A stretch of DNA of 64,000 bases. Origin: CBDFHV01 sp965247705. GTDB taxonomy: Bacteria > Pseudomonadota > Alphaproteobacteria > Rhodospirillales > CAMCUA01. A model generated the notes under the pieces. That model was not told where the DNA came from, ran no database searches, and was given only the letters and a program-made list of their open reading frames with translations. This document shows positions 50,854-59,482 of this stretch, in pieces (the first letter of the stretch is position 1; each line of letters begins with the position of its first letter). Both the position numbers and the translations under genes were made by a program. Location: contig CBDFHV010000084.1 in assembly GCA_965247705.1 (NCBI GenBank), forward strand, positions 62,001 through 126,000, given 5' to 3'.

Positions 50854-52893
50854 ATGACACAGTTGCTTGACGTACGCGACCTGGTGACCCGGTTCGACAC
50901 GGAAGACGGCGTCGTCCACGCCGTGAACGGCATTTCCTACACCCTCGACGCTGGCGAATCGTTGGCCATCGTCGGCGAGAGTGGGTCGGGGAAATCGGTA
51001 AGCGTCCTCTCGATCTTGGGGTTGATTCCGGCGCCGCCGGGGCGAATCGAAAGGGGGGAGGTGTGGTTCAACGGCCGTGACCTTCTAACCCTTTCCAATA
51101 AAGAAATCCGCGACGTTCGGGGACGGGAAATTGCCATGGTTTTCCAGGATCCCATGACTTCGCTCAATCCCGTACTGACCGTGGGGACGCAGATAACCGA
51201 GGTCTTGACAGCCCATCAACGTATCCACCCCAAGGACGCCAAACGACAAGCGGTCGAGATGCTGAGCCTCGTGGGCATTCCCGATGCGGCCGAGAGGCTA
51301 CAGAGTTACCCTCATCAGTTCTCAGGTGGACAGCGACAGCGCATTGGCATCGCCATGGCGCTGATCTGCAACCCTTCGCTGCTGATTGCCGACGAACCGA
51401 CGACCGCGCTGGACGTGACGATCCAGGCCCAAATTACGGAACTGGTGGCCGATCTGCAGCGTCGGCTGGGGATGGCCATCATCTGGATTACCCATGACCT
51501 GGGCGTGGTGGCCGGTTTGGTGGAAAAAGTGGCGGTCATGTACGCGGGTTACATCATCGAAATGGCCCCCGTGCGCGATCTCTACCTCAAGACCAGTCAT
51601 CCCTATACCCTGGGTCTGCTGGAATCCATTCCCACCCTCGAAGGGAAGGAAGAACGGCTCGTTCCCATCAAGGGATCGCCACCGGATTTGCTGGACGAAA
51701 CGCCAGGCTGCCCCTTCGCCGCCCGCTGTCGCTTCGTTGTCGATCGCTGTTGGCGGGAAAACCCGCCTCTGGTTCCGATCGCCCGCGACCACGACGCCGC
51801 CTGCTGGAACTGGGAAAAGGTGCGAAACAAAGCGGTTCAAACCGGTCAGATCCCGTCGGCGGCAACATCGATGGAAAATGAAAACGGCGGACGGGAACAA
51901 CCGTCCGACATGCTGTTGGAGGTGCGAGACCTCAAGAAGTACTTCCCCATCTATCGCGGTATCCTGAAACGGCAGGTTGGGGCGGTAAGAGCGGTCGATG
52001 GAATCAGCTTCGACATCAGGCGGGGCGAGACCCTGGGACTGGTCGGCGAAAGTGGCTGCGGAAAGTCGACGGCGGGCGAGACAATCCTGCAACTCTTGAA
52101 GCCGACCGCTGGTCGAACCATATTCATGGGGCAGGATCTCACTGCCCTTAAACACGAACAACTGCGCCAGATGCGCCGCCACATGCAGATGATATTTCAA
52201 GATCCGTACGCGTCGCTGAATCCGCGGCATACGGTGGGCAGCATCATCAGCGTGGGGCTACACACCCACGACATCGGCCGCAGCGAGGAACGCCAGGAGC
52301 GGGTGGCACATTTGATGGAGATGGTGGGCCTCAACCCCACCTTCGCCAGTCGCTACCCTTATGAGTTTTCCGGCGGGCAGCGGCAGCGAATCGGCATCGC
52401 CCGGGCGCTCGCCACCAATCCAACCTTCATTGTGGCCGACGAGCCCATTTCGGCGCTCGACGTGTCCATCCAGGCGCAGGTCGTCAACCTGCTCGAGGAC
52501 CTGAAGGACGAACTGGAGTTGACCTACCTTTTCATCGCCCACGATCTCTCCATGGTGCGCTATCTTAGTGACCGGGTGGCGGTAATGTATCTGGGGCGCA
52601 TTGTGGAGTTGGGGGCTCGGGATGAGATATTCGAACGGCCCTTGCACCCATACACGCAGGCCCTGCAATCGGCTGTGCCCATCCCCAATCCCGATACGGA
52701 GGCGAGGCGACGGCGCATCGTACTCGAAGGAGATGTCCCCAATCCCGCCAACCCACCCCAGAACTGCCACTTTCATCCTCGCTGTGCCTACGCCACAGAT
52801 GCGTGTCGCAACGAAGAACCCCTGATTCGCAACCTGGGCGGCGAGGCCCACCCCCATTGGGTAGCGTGTCATCATGCCGAGCAGTTTTGTTGA
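50854..52893 (+). CDS. Fused double ATPase of a Dpp-type ABC transporter (DppD-DppF in one chain)
   Basis: A 679-residue protein with two complete ABC modules. Module one (about 1-320): Walker A GESGSGKSVS, signature FSGGQRQRIGIAMAL, Walker B in LLIADEPTTALD, and the oligopeptide-type C-terminal Cys cluster PGCPFAARCRFVVDRCW. Module two (about 350-679): Walker A GESGCGKSTAG, signature FSGGQRQRIGIARAL, FIVADEPISALD and a second Cys cluster (CHFHPRCAYATDAC). Known: DppD and DppF are usually separate; fused forms occur in opine/peptide systems such as YejF and GsiA. It energises the adjacent permeases. Confidence 0.95.
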   Translation: MTQLLDVRDLVTRFDTEDGVVHAVNGISYTLDAGESLAIVGESGSGKSVSVLSILGLIPAPPGRIERGEVWFNGRDLLTLSNKEIRDVRGREIAMVFQDPMTSLNPVLTVGTQITEVLTAHQRIHPKDAKRQAVEMLSLVGIPDAAERLQSYPHQFSGGQRQRIGIAMALICNPSLLIADEPTTALDVTIQAQITELVADLQRRLGMAIIWITHDLGVVAGLVEKVAVMYAGYIIEMAPVRDLYLKTSHPYTLGLLESIPTLEGKEERLVPIKGSPPDLLDETPGCPFAARCRFVVDRCWRENPPLVPIARDHDAACWNWEKVRNKAVQTGQIPSAATSMENENGGREQPSDMLLEVRDLKKYFPIYRGILKRQVGAVRAVDGISFDIRRGETLGLVGESGCGKSTAGETILQLLKPTAGRTIFMGQDLTALKHEQLRQMRRHMQMIFQDPYASLNPRHTVGSIISVGLHTHDIGRSEERQERVAHLMEMVGLNPTFASRYPYEFSGGQRQRIGIARALATNPTFIVADEPISALDVSIQAQVVNLLEDLKDELELTYLFIAHDLSMVRYLSDRVAVMYLGRIVELGARDEIFERPLHPYTQALQSAVPIPNPDTEARRRRIVLEGDVPNPANPPQNCHFHPRCAYATDACRNEEPLIRNLGGEAHPHWVACHHAEQFC

Positions 52894-52924
52894 TCGGAGC
52901 AATCGTGATCGGACACCTTGAACC

Positions 52925-55045
52925 ATGAAGCGCATCGGCATCGACATCGGCGGCACGTTCACTGACGTCATGGTGCTCGATGAGGATTCCGGAGAGCTTC
53001 AAGTTACCAAGGTGGCCTCCACCCCGGAGCGGATCGCCGACGCGGCGATTGCGGGACTTGGCGAAGCGGTGGACGCCTTTGGCGTTACCCGTCGCAACGT
53101 GCGTTTCGTTTCCCACGGCAGCACGATCGGAACGAACACGGTCATCGAGAGGCGGGGTGCAAGGACGGCCCTGATCACGACGAGGGGCTTTCGCGATGTC
53201 CTCGAGTTGGGTCGCGTCGCCCGTTCCGCGGAACTGCTGTACGACGTCGCTCACACGAAGGCCGAGGTCCTGGTCCCGCGCCGCCTACGAATGGAAGTGA
53301 CGGAGCGAGTCGGCGCCGGCGGCGACGTGCTCACGGAAATCGACCCCGGCGAGGTGGACGCCATTTGCGACGAATTGACGCAGTCCGACGTGGAATCGGT
53401 CGCCGTCTGTTTTCTCTTCTCCTACCTCTACCCCGAGCATGAAAAACTGATCCTGTCCCGTATCAAGGCGAAGCACCCGGATCTGTTCGTAACTATTTCG
53501 AGCGCCTTGTCGCCGCTCTATGGCGAGTACGAGCGCAGCAGCACCAGTGTCATTAACGCCTATATCGGACCGGTCTTCCGGAAATACCTGGAGGTGATGG
53601 GCGGCCATGTGACCGAAAGCCTGCGGACCCGCCTCTACCTCATGCAATCCAATGGCGGGTTGCTGACCTCGGACGACGCCCGGGAGCAACCGGTGCGGGC
53701 GCTGGAATCCGGACCCACGGCGGGCGTCGTCGGCGCCGTGCACATCGCCCGACTCATGGACGTGCCAAACGTCATTTCCTTCGACATGGGGGGCACGACG
53801 GCCAAGGCGGGCCTCATCATCAACGGTGAAAGCGTCGAAACCGTGGAATACGAGGTCGGCGGACTGGCCGCGTCTTCGGCCAGCGGGCATTTGCACGGAC
53901 GGGGCACCGGCTTTCCCATCAGCTTGCCGGCGGTTGAAGTGACCGAGGTCGGCTCGGGGGGCGGAAGCATCGCCTGGATCGACGCCGCCGGGGCCTTTCG
54001 CGTCGGACCGCGCAGCATGGGCGCAAGGCCCGGACCGGCGTGCTACGGGTTCGGCGGCGAGGAGCCCACGGTCACCGACGCGCAGGTGATCCTGGGGGTG
54101 ATCAATCCGGACAACTTCCTCGGCGGCAGGATGAAGCTGCAACCCGAACTGGGCGTTCGGGCCGTCGAGTCCAGACTCGCCAAGCCCCTTGGCCTAAGCC
54201 TGCGGGAAGCAGCCGCCGGCATCGTCAAGATCGCCAACACCACCATGGCGCACGCCACCCGTCTGGTATCCATCAGCAAGGGGCACGATCCGCGGGAGTT
54301 CGCCTTGCTGGCCTTCGGCGGCGCCGGCCCGATGCACGCCTGCGACATCGCTCGCGAACTCGAGATCCCGTGGATCATCGTGCCACGCTTCCCTGGCCTC
54401 CACTCGGCGCTCGGGCTCGTCGTGAGCGATATCGTTCACGATTTCATCCAGGCCTATTCGCGCCGTCATATGGAAGCGTCAACAGTCGCGGAGATCCTTT
54501 CGGAACTCGAGGCCGGCGCCCAGGTGGCCTTGGACACCGACCAGGTGCCGCCCGAGGCGAGGATCCTGCACCGGACCGCGGACCTGCGCTATCGCAGCCA
54601 GACCTATACGGTCAACGTCGCGGTGCCGAGCGGCCCCATCGGCGAGGATACCATCCAGACGATGGTCGATAACTTTCATCGCAAGCACGAGGCGCTCTAT
54701 ACGTTCAAGACGGCGGACGCGGCCGTGGAGCTTGTCAATCTGCGACTGCGGGGGGTCGGAGTCATCGGCCGTCCGGAATTGACGTTCGAAGTCATGGGTG
54801 GCGCGGCGCCGGACAAGGCCTTGGCCGGTCGCCGGGAGGTGTACTTCGACGGCGCCAAGGACTTCGTGGACTGCGGGATCTTCGACCGGTCACGGTTGTT
54901 TCCGGGCAACCAGATTCCGGGCCCGGCCATCGTCGAACAATTGGATTCCACCATCGTGATCCCGCCCAGCATGGTCGGCACCGTCGATCGATTTGGGAAC
55001 GTCGTCATCGGCCGAGAGGTATGGAATGAGCGCGCCCCGGATTGA
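52925..55045 (+). CDS. hyuA: Hydantoinase/oxoprolinase alpha subunit HyuA
   Basis: A 706-residue ASKHA-fold protein. The ATP-binding start is MKRIGIDIGGTFTDVMVLDE, and further nucleotide motifs are SFDMGGTTAKAGLI and LAFGGAGPMHACDIA. Known role: with HyuB, ATP-dependent ring opening of hydantoins, N-methylhydantoin or 5-oxoproline; acetone carboxylase also belongs to the family. It overlaps the hyuB start by 20 bases. Context (M20 hydrolases, deacetylase-fold hydrolases, isochorismatase-type hydrolase, ABC importer) favours a cyclic amide or ureide substrate rather than a ketone. Confidence 0.93.
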   Translation: MKRIGIDIGGTFTDVMVLDEDSGELQVTKVASTPERIADAAIAGLGEAVDAFGVTRRNVRFVSHGSTIGTNTVIERRGARTALITTRGFRDVLELGRVARSAELLYDVAHTKAEVLVPRRLRMEVTERVGAGGDVLTEIDPGEVDAICDELTQSDVESVAVCFLFSYLYPEHEKLILSRIKAKHPDLFVTISSALSPLYGEYERSSTSVINAYIGPVFRKYLEVMGGHVTESLRTRLYLMQSNGGLLTSDDAREQPVRALESGPTAGVVGAVHIARLMDVPNVISFDMGGTTAKAGLIINGESVETVEYEVGGLAASSASGHLHGRGTGFPISLPAVEVTEVGSGGGSIAWIDAAGAFRVGPRSMGARPGPACYGFGGEEPTVTDAQVILGVINPDNFLGGRMKLQPELGVRAVESRLAKPLGLSLREAAAGIVKIANTTMAHATRLVSISKGHDPREFALLAFGGAGPMHACDIARELEIPWIIVPRFPGLHSALGLVVSDIVHDFIQAYSRRHMEASTVAEILSELEAGAQVALDTDQVPPEARILHRTADLRYRSQTYTVNVAVPSGPIGEDTIQTMVDNFHRKHEALYTFKTADAAVELVNLRLRGVGVIGRPELTFEVMGGAAPDKALAGRREVYFDGAKDFVDCGIFDRSRLFPGNQIPGPAIVEQLDSTIVIPPSMVGTVDRFGNVVIGREVWNERAPD

Positions 55046-56759
55046 TCCGATCACCCTCGAAGTGATCCGCAATGCACTCCTCACCGTGACCAGCGAAATG
55101 AAGAACGTCGTGGTTCGGACCGCCGTGTCGCCGCTGTGGAAGGATGCCGGAGACGTTTCGTGCGCCATTTTGACCCGGCAGGCCGAACTGGTCGCTCAAG
55201 GCCGGGGGGACATCCCGGTGCACCTCGCGACCATGCCGTTCTCCCTGAAGGGCATTCTGGAGCGCTTCCCGCTGGACAGCCTCGAAGAGGGCGACGTGCT
55301 CATTCAGAACGACCCCTACTGCGGGGGCAACACGCACCTGCCGGATGTCCTGATGACCATCCCGCTGTTCGCCGACGGAGACGTCATCGCGTTCAGCGCG
55401 GTGCGCGGTCATTGGACCGATCCCTATTCGGCCACGGCGCGGGAGATCTTCGACGAGGGCATCATCATCCCGCCGGTCAAACTGTACCGGTGTGGTCAAT
55501 TGAATCACGATCTGATGAACATGATCGTGGCCAACAGCCGGGCGCCGGAAGAGCGACGGGGGGATGTGAGGGCGCAGGAGGCGGGATGCCGCGTGGGGGC
55601 GGAACGGCTGAATCGAATCGTCGAAAAGTATGGCGCCGCGACCGTTGAGACGGCGATGGCGGAAATCATCGACCACTCGGAGCGACTGACCCGGGCCGAG
55701 ATCTCAAAGCTTCCCGACGGCGTCTACCGCTTCACGGATTACCTGGACGATAACGGCGTCGAGGAGCGGCCGATCAAGATCGAGGTGGCGGTGACCGTGC
55801 GGGACAGCGATATGACCATCGATTTCACCGGCACCGACGACCAGACCCAGGCCGGTATCAACAATACCTTGGCCGCCAGCGCGTCGGCCGCGTTCTATGT
55901 GGTCAAGTGTGTGACCGACCCGTGGAACTCGGTGACCTCGGGCTGCTATCGGCCGGTCGAGGTGATCGCTCCGGAGGGATCGCTGGTGAACTGCCTGAGC
56001 CCGGCGCCCATCGCGGCCTACCACGAAACCCAGGTGAGAATCTGCGACGCCCTGTTCGGTGCCCTGGCCCAGGCGGTGCCGGAACGGGTGCCGGCGGCCG
56101 GCTACGGCTCCCAGGGTGGGCTGGTGGTAATTTCCGGATCCGATTCGCGGGCCGAGCGGCAGGGTGAACGCTTCGTTCTCTACGAAGTCGCCGGCGGCCC
56201 GTGCGGCGCCACTTATGAAAAGGACGGCCTTCACGGGACCCGGGTCGGCACCGGGAACGCGGGAAACATCCCGGTGGAATCCGTCGAGATTCACTTCCCG
56301 GTGATGATCGAGGGCTATGGAATCGTGCCCGACACGGGCGGGGTCGGCAGATACCGCGGCGGATGCGCGCTGCGGCGCGTGTACCGCATCCTGTCCGATG
56401 AGGCGACCGTCGCCACCGTTTACGAACGAGCCAAGTTCAGGCCCTATGGATTGTTCGGAGGGCAGCCGGGGGCGCTCGCCTCGGTGCGGCAAAATCCGGG
56501 ACAGGCGAACGAGGCGGCGGTGACGCCCAAGTCTCATCCTTTCCAGGTTCGCCAAAGCGAAGTGGTCGCGGTGCAGACCGCCGGCGCGGGCGGTTATGGC
56601 GATCCGAGGGAGCGGGGCCTCGAGCTGGTTGAGGCCGACGTGGCTGACGGCCTTCTCAGCAGGGATTCAGCCGCCCGTGATTACGATGTGGTGTTCCACG
56701 CTGGCGGTTCGACCATCGATCGGGATGCAACGGCGCGCCTGCGCGCCTCCGCAGGGTGA
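55026..56759 (+). CDS. hyuB: Hydantoinase/oxoprolinase beta subunit HyuB
   Basis: A 577-residue protein starting MSAPRIDPITLEVIRNAL at 55026, inside the end of hyuA, with GAGAGG upstream. Family segments include LIQNDPYCGGNTHLPDVLM, GQLNHDLMNMIVANSRAPEE and VAGGPCGATYEKDGLHG, with TAGAGGYGDPRERG near the end. Known role: catalytic partner of HyuA, holding the metal site. The length is typical. Deacetylase-fold genes follow after a 103-base gap on the same strand. Confidence 0.93.
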   Translation: MSAPRIDPITLEVIRNALLTVTSEMKNVVVRTAVSPLWKDAGDVSCAILTRQAELVAQGRGDIPVHLATMPFSLKGILERFPLDSLEEGDVLIQNDPYCGGNTHLPDVLMTIPLFADGDVIAFSAVRGHWTDPYSATAREIFDEGIIIPPVKLYRCGQLNHDLMNMIVANSRAPEERRGDVRAQEAGCRVGAERLNRIVEKYGAATVETAMAEIIDHSERLTRAEISKLPDGVYRFTDYLDDNGVEERPIKIEVAVTVRDSDMTIDFTGTDDQTQAGINNTLAASASAAFYVVKCVTDPWNSVTSGCYRPVEVIAPEGSLVNCLSPAPIAAYHETQVRICDALFGALAQAVPERVPAAGYGSQGGLVVISGSDSRAERQGERFVLYEVAGGPCGATYEKDGLHGTRVGTGNAGNIPVESVEIHFPVMIEGYGIVPDTGGVGRYRGGCALRRVYRILSDEATVATVYERAKFRPYGLFGGQPGALASVRQNPGQANEAAVTPKSHPFQVRQSEVVAVQTAGAGGYGDPRERGLELVEADVADGLLSRDSAARDYDVVFHAGGSTIDRDATARLRASAG

Positions 56760-56862
56760 CAAGCGACGGTGGAAACGACTGGGTCACGTTGAAACCAGCC
56801 CCGCGCCAGCCTATGCTGTCGGTCGATGAACGACGCCTCGAATGGTCCTATCCCATAGTGCG

Positions 56863-57762
56863 ATGGAACCCGATCGCTTCATCTATTCGCCCATCGTCAC
56901 CCGTCCAAAGATCGTTTGGCCCGGCGGCTGCCGAGTGGCCCTGTGGGTAGTGCCGAATATCGAGCACTACGAATACGTGCCCCGTTTCTCCAGCATCAAG
57001 GATCCTTGGCCACGCTCCCCTCACCCAGACGTGTTGGGCTACGGGATCAGGGACTACGGGAACCGGGTCGGTGTGTGGCGCATGTTCGAGGTGATGGATC
57101 GCCACGACATTCGCTGCACCGTCTCGATCAGCATTTCCGTCCTCGAACACTACCCTGAAATCTTCGAGGCATGCGAGCAGCGCCGGTGGGACTACCTTTG
57201 CCACGGCGTCTACAACTCGCGATATCTGTGGAATCTGGCCGAGGACGAAGAACGGGGCGTCATCGCGGATTGCGTCGATACCTATCGCCGGGCGACCGGT
57301 CGCCAACTCGCCGGCTGGTTCGGTCCGGCCGCGTCCTTCACCCTCAACTCGCCCGATCTGTTGGCCGAGGCCGGCTTCAAGTACTGCACCGACTGGTATC
57401 ACGACGACCAGCCCTTTCCGATGAAGGTCCGCCAGGGCCGGTTGATCACCGTCCCCTATTCGATGGACATCAACGACGCGATCGAATACCGCCACCCGAC
57501 CGAGGGCGAGGAGTTCGCCCGGATGATCAGGGACTATTTCGACACCGTCTACCGGGAGGGGGCGGAGAACGGGCGAGTCATGTGTATCGCCGTCCATCCC
57601 TACATCTTCGGCCAGCCCCACCGGATCAAACACCTGGACTCGGCGCTTGCCTATATCCTCGGCCACGACGGCGTGTGGCAAGCGACGGGCGAGGAGATCG
57701 CCGATTGGTACTACGCCAACGCCCTGCCAAGCCTTCAGGCGCACCTCGACCGGGAACCATGA
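56863..57762 (+). CDS. Polysaccharide deacetylase-fold hydrolase (PuuE-like), copy 1
   Basis: A protein of 299 residues. ATG 56863 (MEPDRFIYSPIVTRP) is chosen because it aligns with the paralogue; ATG 56842 is an alternative. It has the NodB-like barrel features of PuuE-type proteins: RVALWVVPNIEHYEY, YGNRVGVWRMFEVMDRHDIR, YLCHGVYNSRYLW and TGRQLAGWFGPAASFT, and FGQPHRIKHLD near the end. Known relatives act on allantoin or other cyclic amides rather than polysaccharides. Adjacent hyuAB support an amide or ureide substrate. Stops 2 bases before the paralogue. Confidence 0.82.
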   Translation: MEPDRFIYSPIVTRPKIVWPGGCRVALWVVPNIEHYEYVPRFSSIKDPWPRSPHPDVLGYGIRDYGNRVGVWRMFEVMDRHDIRCTVSISISVLEHYPEIFEACEQRRWDYLCHGVYNSRYLWNLAEDEERGVIADCVDTYRRATGRQLAGWFGPAASFTLNSPDLLAEAGFKYCTDWYHDDQPFPMKVRQGRLITVPYSMDINDAIEYRHPTEGEEFARMIRDYFDTVYREGAENGRVMCIAVHPYIFGQPHRIKHLDSALAYILGHDGVWQATGEEIADWYYANALPSLQAHLDREP

Positions 57763-57763
57763 G

Positions 57764-58693
57764 ATGGCGGAACGACGCCGGCCCGGCATGGACCACGAGC
57801 ACTATCGTTACTCGCCCCTGCCGTCGCGGCCGACGCTGCACTGGCCGAACAACGCGAGGATCGCGTTCTGGATCCTGTTACACCTGGAGTATTGGGAGTT
57901 GGATCCGCCAACCGACGCGGTTCGCGATCGGCGCCTGGACGGTGAGATGGGAAGCTATTTCCCCGACTATCGAAACTACTCCCAGCGCGAGTACGGCCAC
58001 CGGGTGGGCATTTTCCGGATCTTCGAAGTCCTCGATCGCTATCGCCTCAAAGCGACCGTCGCGGCCAACGCAGCGGCGGTGGAACGCTATCCCTACCTTG
58101 TCGAGGAGTGCCGGAGACGGGGTTGGGAATTCGCCGCCCACGGCACTCACGCAACCCGCATGATCACCAGCCGCATGGGCGAAGACGAAGAGCGCGCCGT
58201 CATCGCCGAATCCATCGCGACGGTCGAGGGCGCGACGGGCCGCCGGCCTACCGGTTGGCTCGGCCAGGACCATGGTGAATCGACGCGCACCCCGCGTCTG
58301 CTGGCCGAAGCGGGCCTGGATTACGTGATGGATTGGCCGAACGACGACCAGCCCTATCCGTTGACCGTCGGTCCTCCCCTGGTCGCGGTTCCCACCCATC
58401 CGGAATGGGACGACGTACAGGCGCTGTCGCTGCGTCGGATTCCCATGCCCCGCTACCCCGACCTGGTTGCCGAAGCCTTCGAAACCCTGCATGAGGAAGG
58501 GGCTGAGTCGGGGCGCCTCTTCGAGATCGGAATCCATCCCTGGCTGTTCGGCCAGGCGCACCGCATCCGCTACCTGGACGAGGCGCTGCGACGGATCGCG
58601 GCCTATGATGCGGTTTGGCAGGCCACGGCGGGCGAAATCGCCACGTGGTTTCTCGCCGAACACGCCCGGACACCCGCCGGCGAAGCAACCTGA
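57764..58693 (+). CDS. Polysaccharide deacetylase-fold hydrolase (PuuE-like), copy 2
   Basis: A protein of 309 residues, paralogous to the preceding gene across its length: RYSPLPSRPTLHWPNNARIA, YGHRVGIFRIFEVLDRYRLK, AAHGTHATRMITSRMGEDEE and FGQAHRIRYLDEALRRIA. ATG 57788 (MDHEHYRYSP) is an alternative start. Copy 1 has CHGVYNSRYLW where copy 2 has AHGTHATRMIT, so the residues around the shared His differ and the substrates may too. Together with copy 1 it could form a heteromer or serve successive steps; the sequence does not say. Confidence 0.82.
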   Translation: MAERRRPGMDHEHYRYSPLPSRPTLHWPNNARIAFWILLHLEYWELDPPTDAVRDRRLDGEMGSYFPDYRNYSQREYGHRVGIFRIFEVLDRYRLKATVAANAAAVERYPYLVEECRRRGWEFAAHGTHATRMITSRMGEDEERAVIAESIATVEGATGRRPTGWLGQDHGESTRTPRLLAEAGLDYVMDWPNDDQPYPLTVGPPLVAVPTHPEWDDVQALSLRRIPMPRYPDLVAEAFETLHEEGAESGRLFEIGIHPWLFGQAHRIRYLDEALRRIAAYDAVWQATAGEIATWFLAEHARTPAGEAT

Positions 58694-58715
58694 TTCGGAA
58701 CCGAAAGGGATCGAC

Positions 58716-59432
58716 ATGGCCAGAATCGATTTGAACGAGACGGACTACATCCGTGCCTTCATGACAGATCGGCCCGCTGATTTCGCGCGCGCGGCGCTGG
58801 TGGTCGTCGATATGCAGTATGCCACCGGCTCTCGCGACGGAGCGCTGGGTCGGCGCATGGCCCGCGAGGGCTCGAACGTCACCGACTATCGGTTCAACCG
58901 GATCGAGACCCTCGTCGTTCCCAACAACCGGCGGCTCATCGACGCATTCCAGCGCGGCGTTGGAACGGTGCTCTACTTGACCATTGGGGCGCGAATGCCG
59001 GACGCCTTGGATGCCCCGCCGCACATGCGCAAGTTCTTCCGCGATATGGAGAACTACGAAGGCAGCCGGGAGCACGAGATCGTCGATGAACTGAAGCCCC
59101 AACCCGGCGACTTCGTGCTCAACAAGACGACGATCGGCGCTTTCGCCTCGACGGGAATCGACAGTCTATTGCGGTCGTTGGGCCGCGACCAGCTCTACAT
59201 GACGGGGGTGTCGACCAACATGTGCGTCGAAACCACGGCCCGTGAAGCCGCGGATCGCGGTTACGGTGTGACCCTGGTCGACGACGCCTGCGGTACCATC
59301 AGGCAGGAATACCACGACATGACCATGACCAACTTCCAGCGGCTGTTCGGCCGTGTTCGCACCACCGACGAGGCGCTGGAGGAACTCGGGTTGGCCGAGT
59401 CCCCAAGCCAGGCAGCGGTGGCCGGCGACTGA
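58716..59432 (+). CDS. Isochorismatase-family cysteine amidohydrolase
   Basis: A 238-residue protein starting MARIDLNETDYIRAFMTDRP, with AAAGGGA five bases upstream. The catalytic triad of the family is visible: Asp in ALVVVDMQYATG, Lys in VLNKTTIGAFAS and Cys in GVSTNMCVETTAREAADRGY. Known members include N-carbamoylsarcosine amidase, ureidoacrylate amidohydrolase, biuret hydrolase and nicotinamidase. The neighbours hyuAB make an N-carbamoyl amino acid or ureide acid the most reasonable guess. It is the last gene of the run; the next gene is convergent. Confidence 0.88.
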   Translation: MARIDLNETDYIRAFMTDRPADFARAALVVVDMQYATGSRDGALGRRMAREGSNVTDYRFNRIETLVVPNNRRLIDAFQRGVGTVLYLTIGARMPDALDAPPHMRKFFRDMENYEGSREHEIVDELKPQPGDFVLNKTTIGAFASTGIDSLLRSLGRDQLYMTGVSTNMCVETTAREAADRGYGVTLVDDACGTIRQEYHDMTMTNFQRLFGRVRTTDEALEELGLAESPSQAAVAGD

Positions 59433-59482
59433 AGTCAAACCGCCGGACGACCACCGCCGGAGACTCGAGGCCACCGTGGTTC

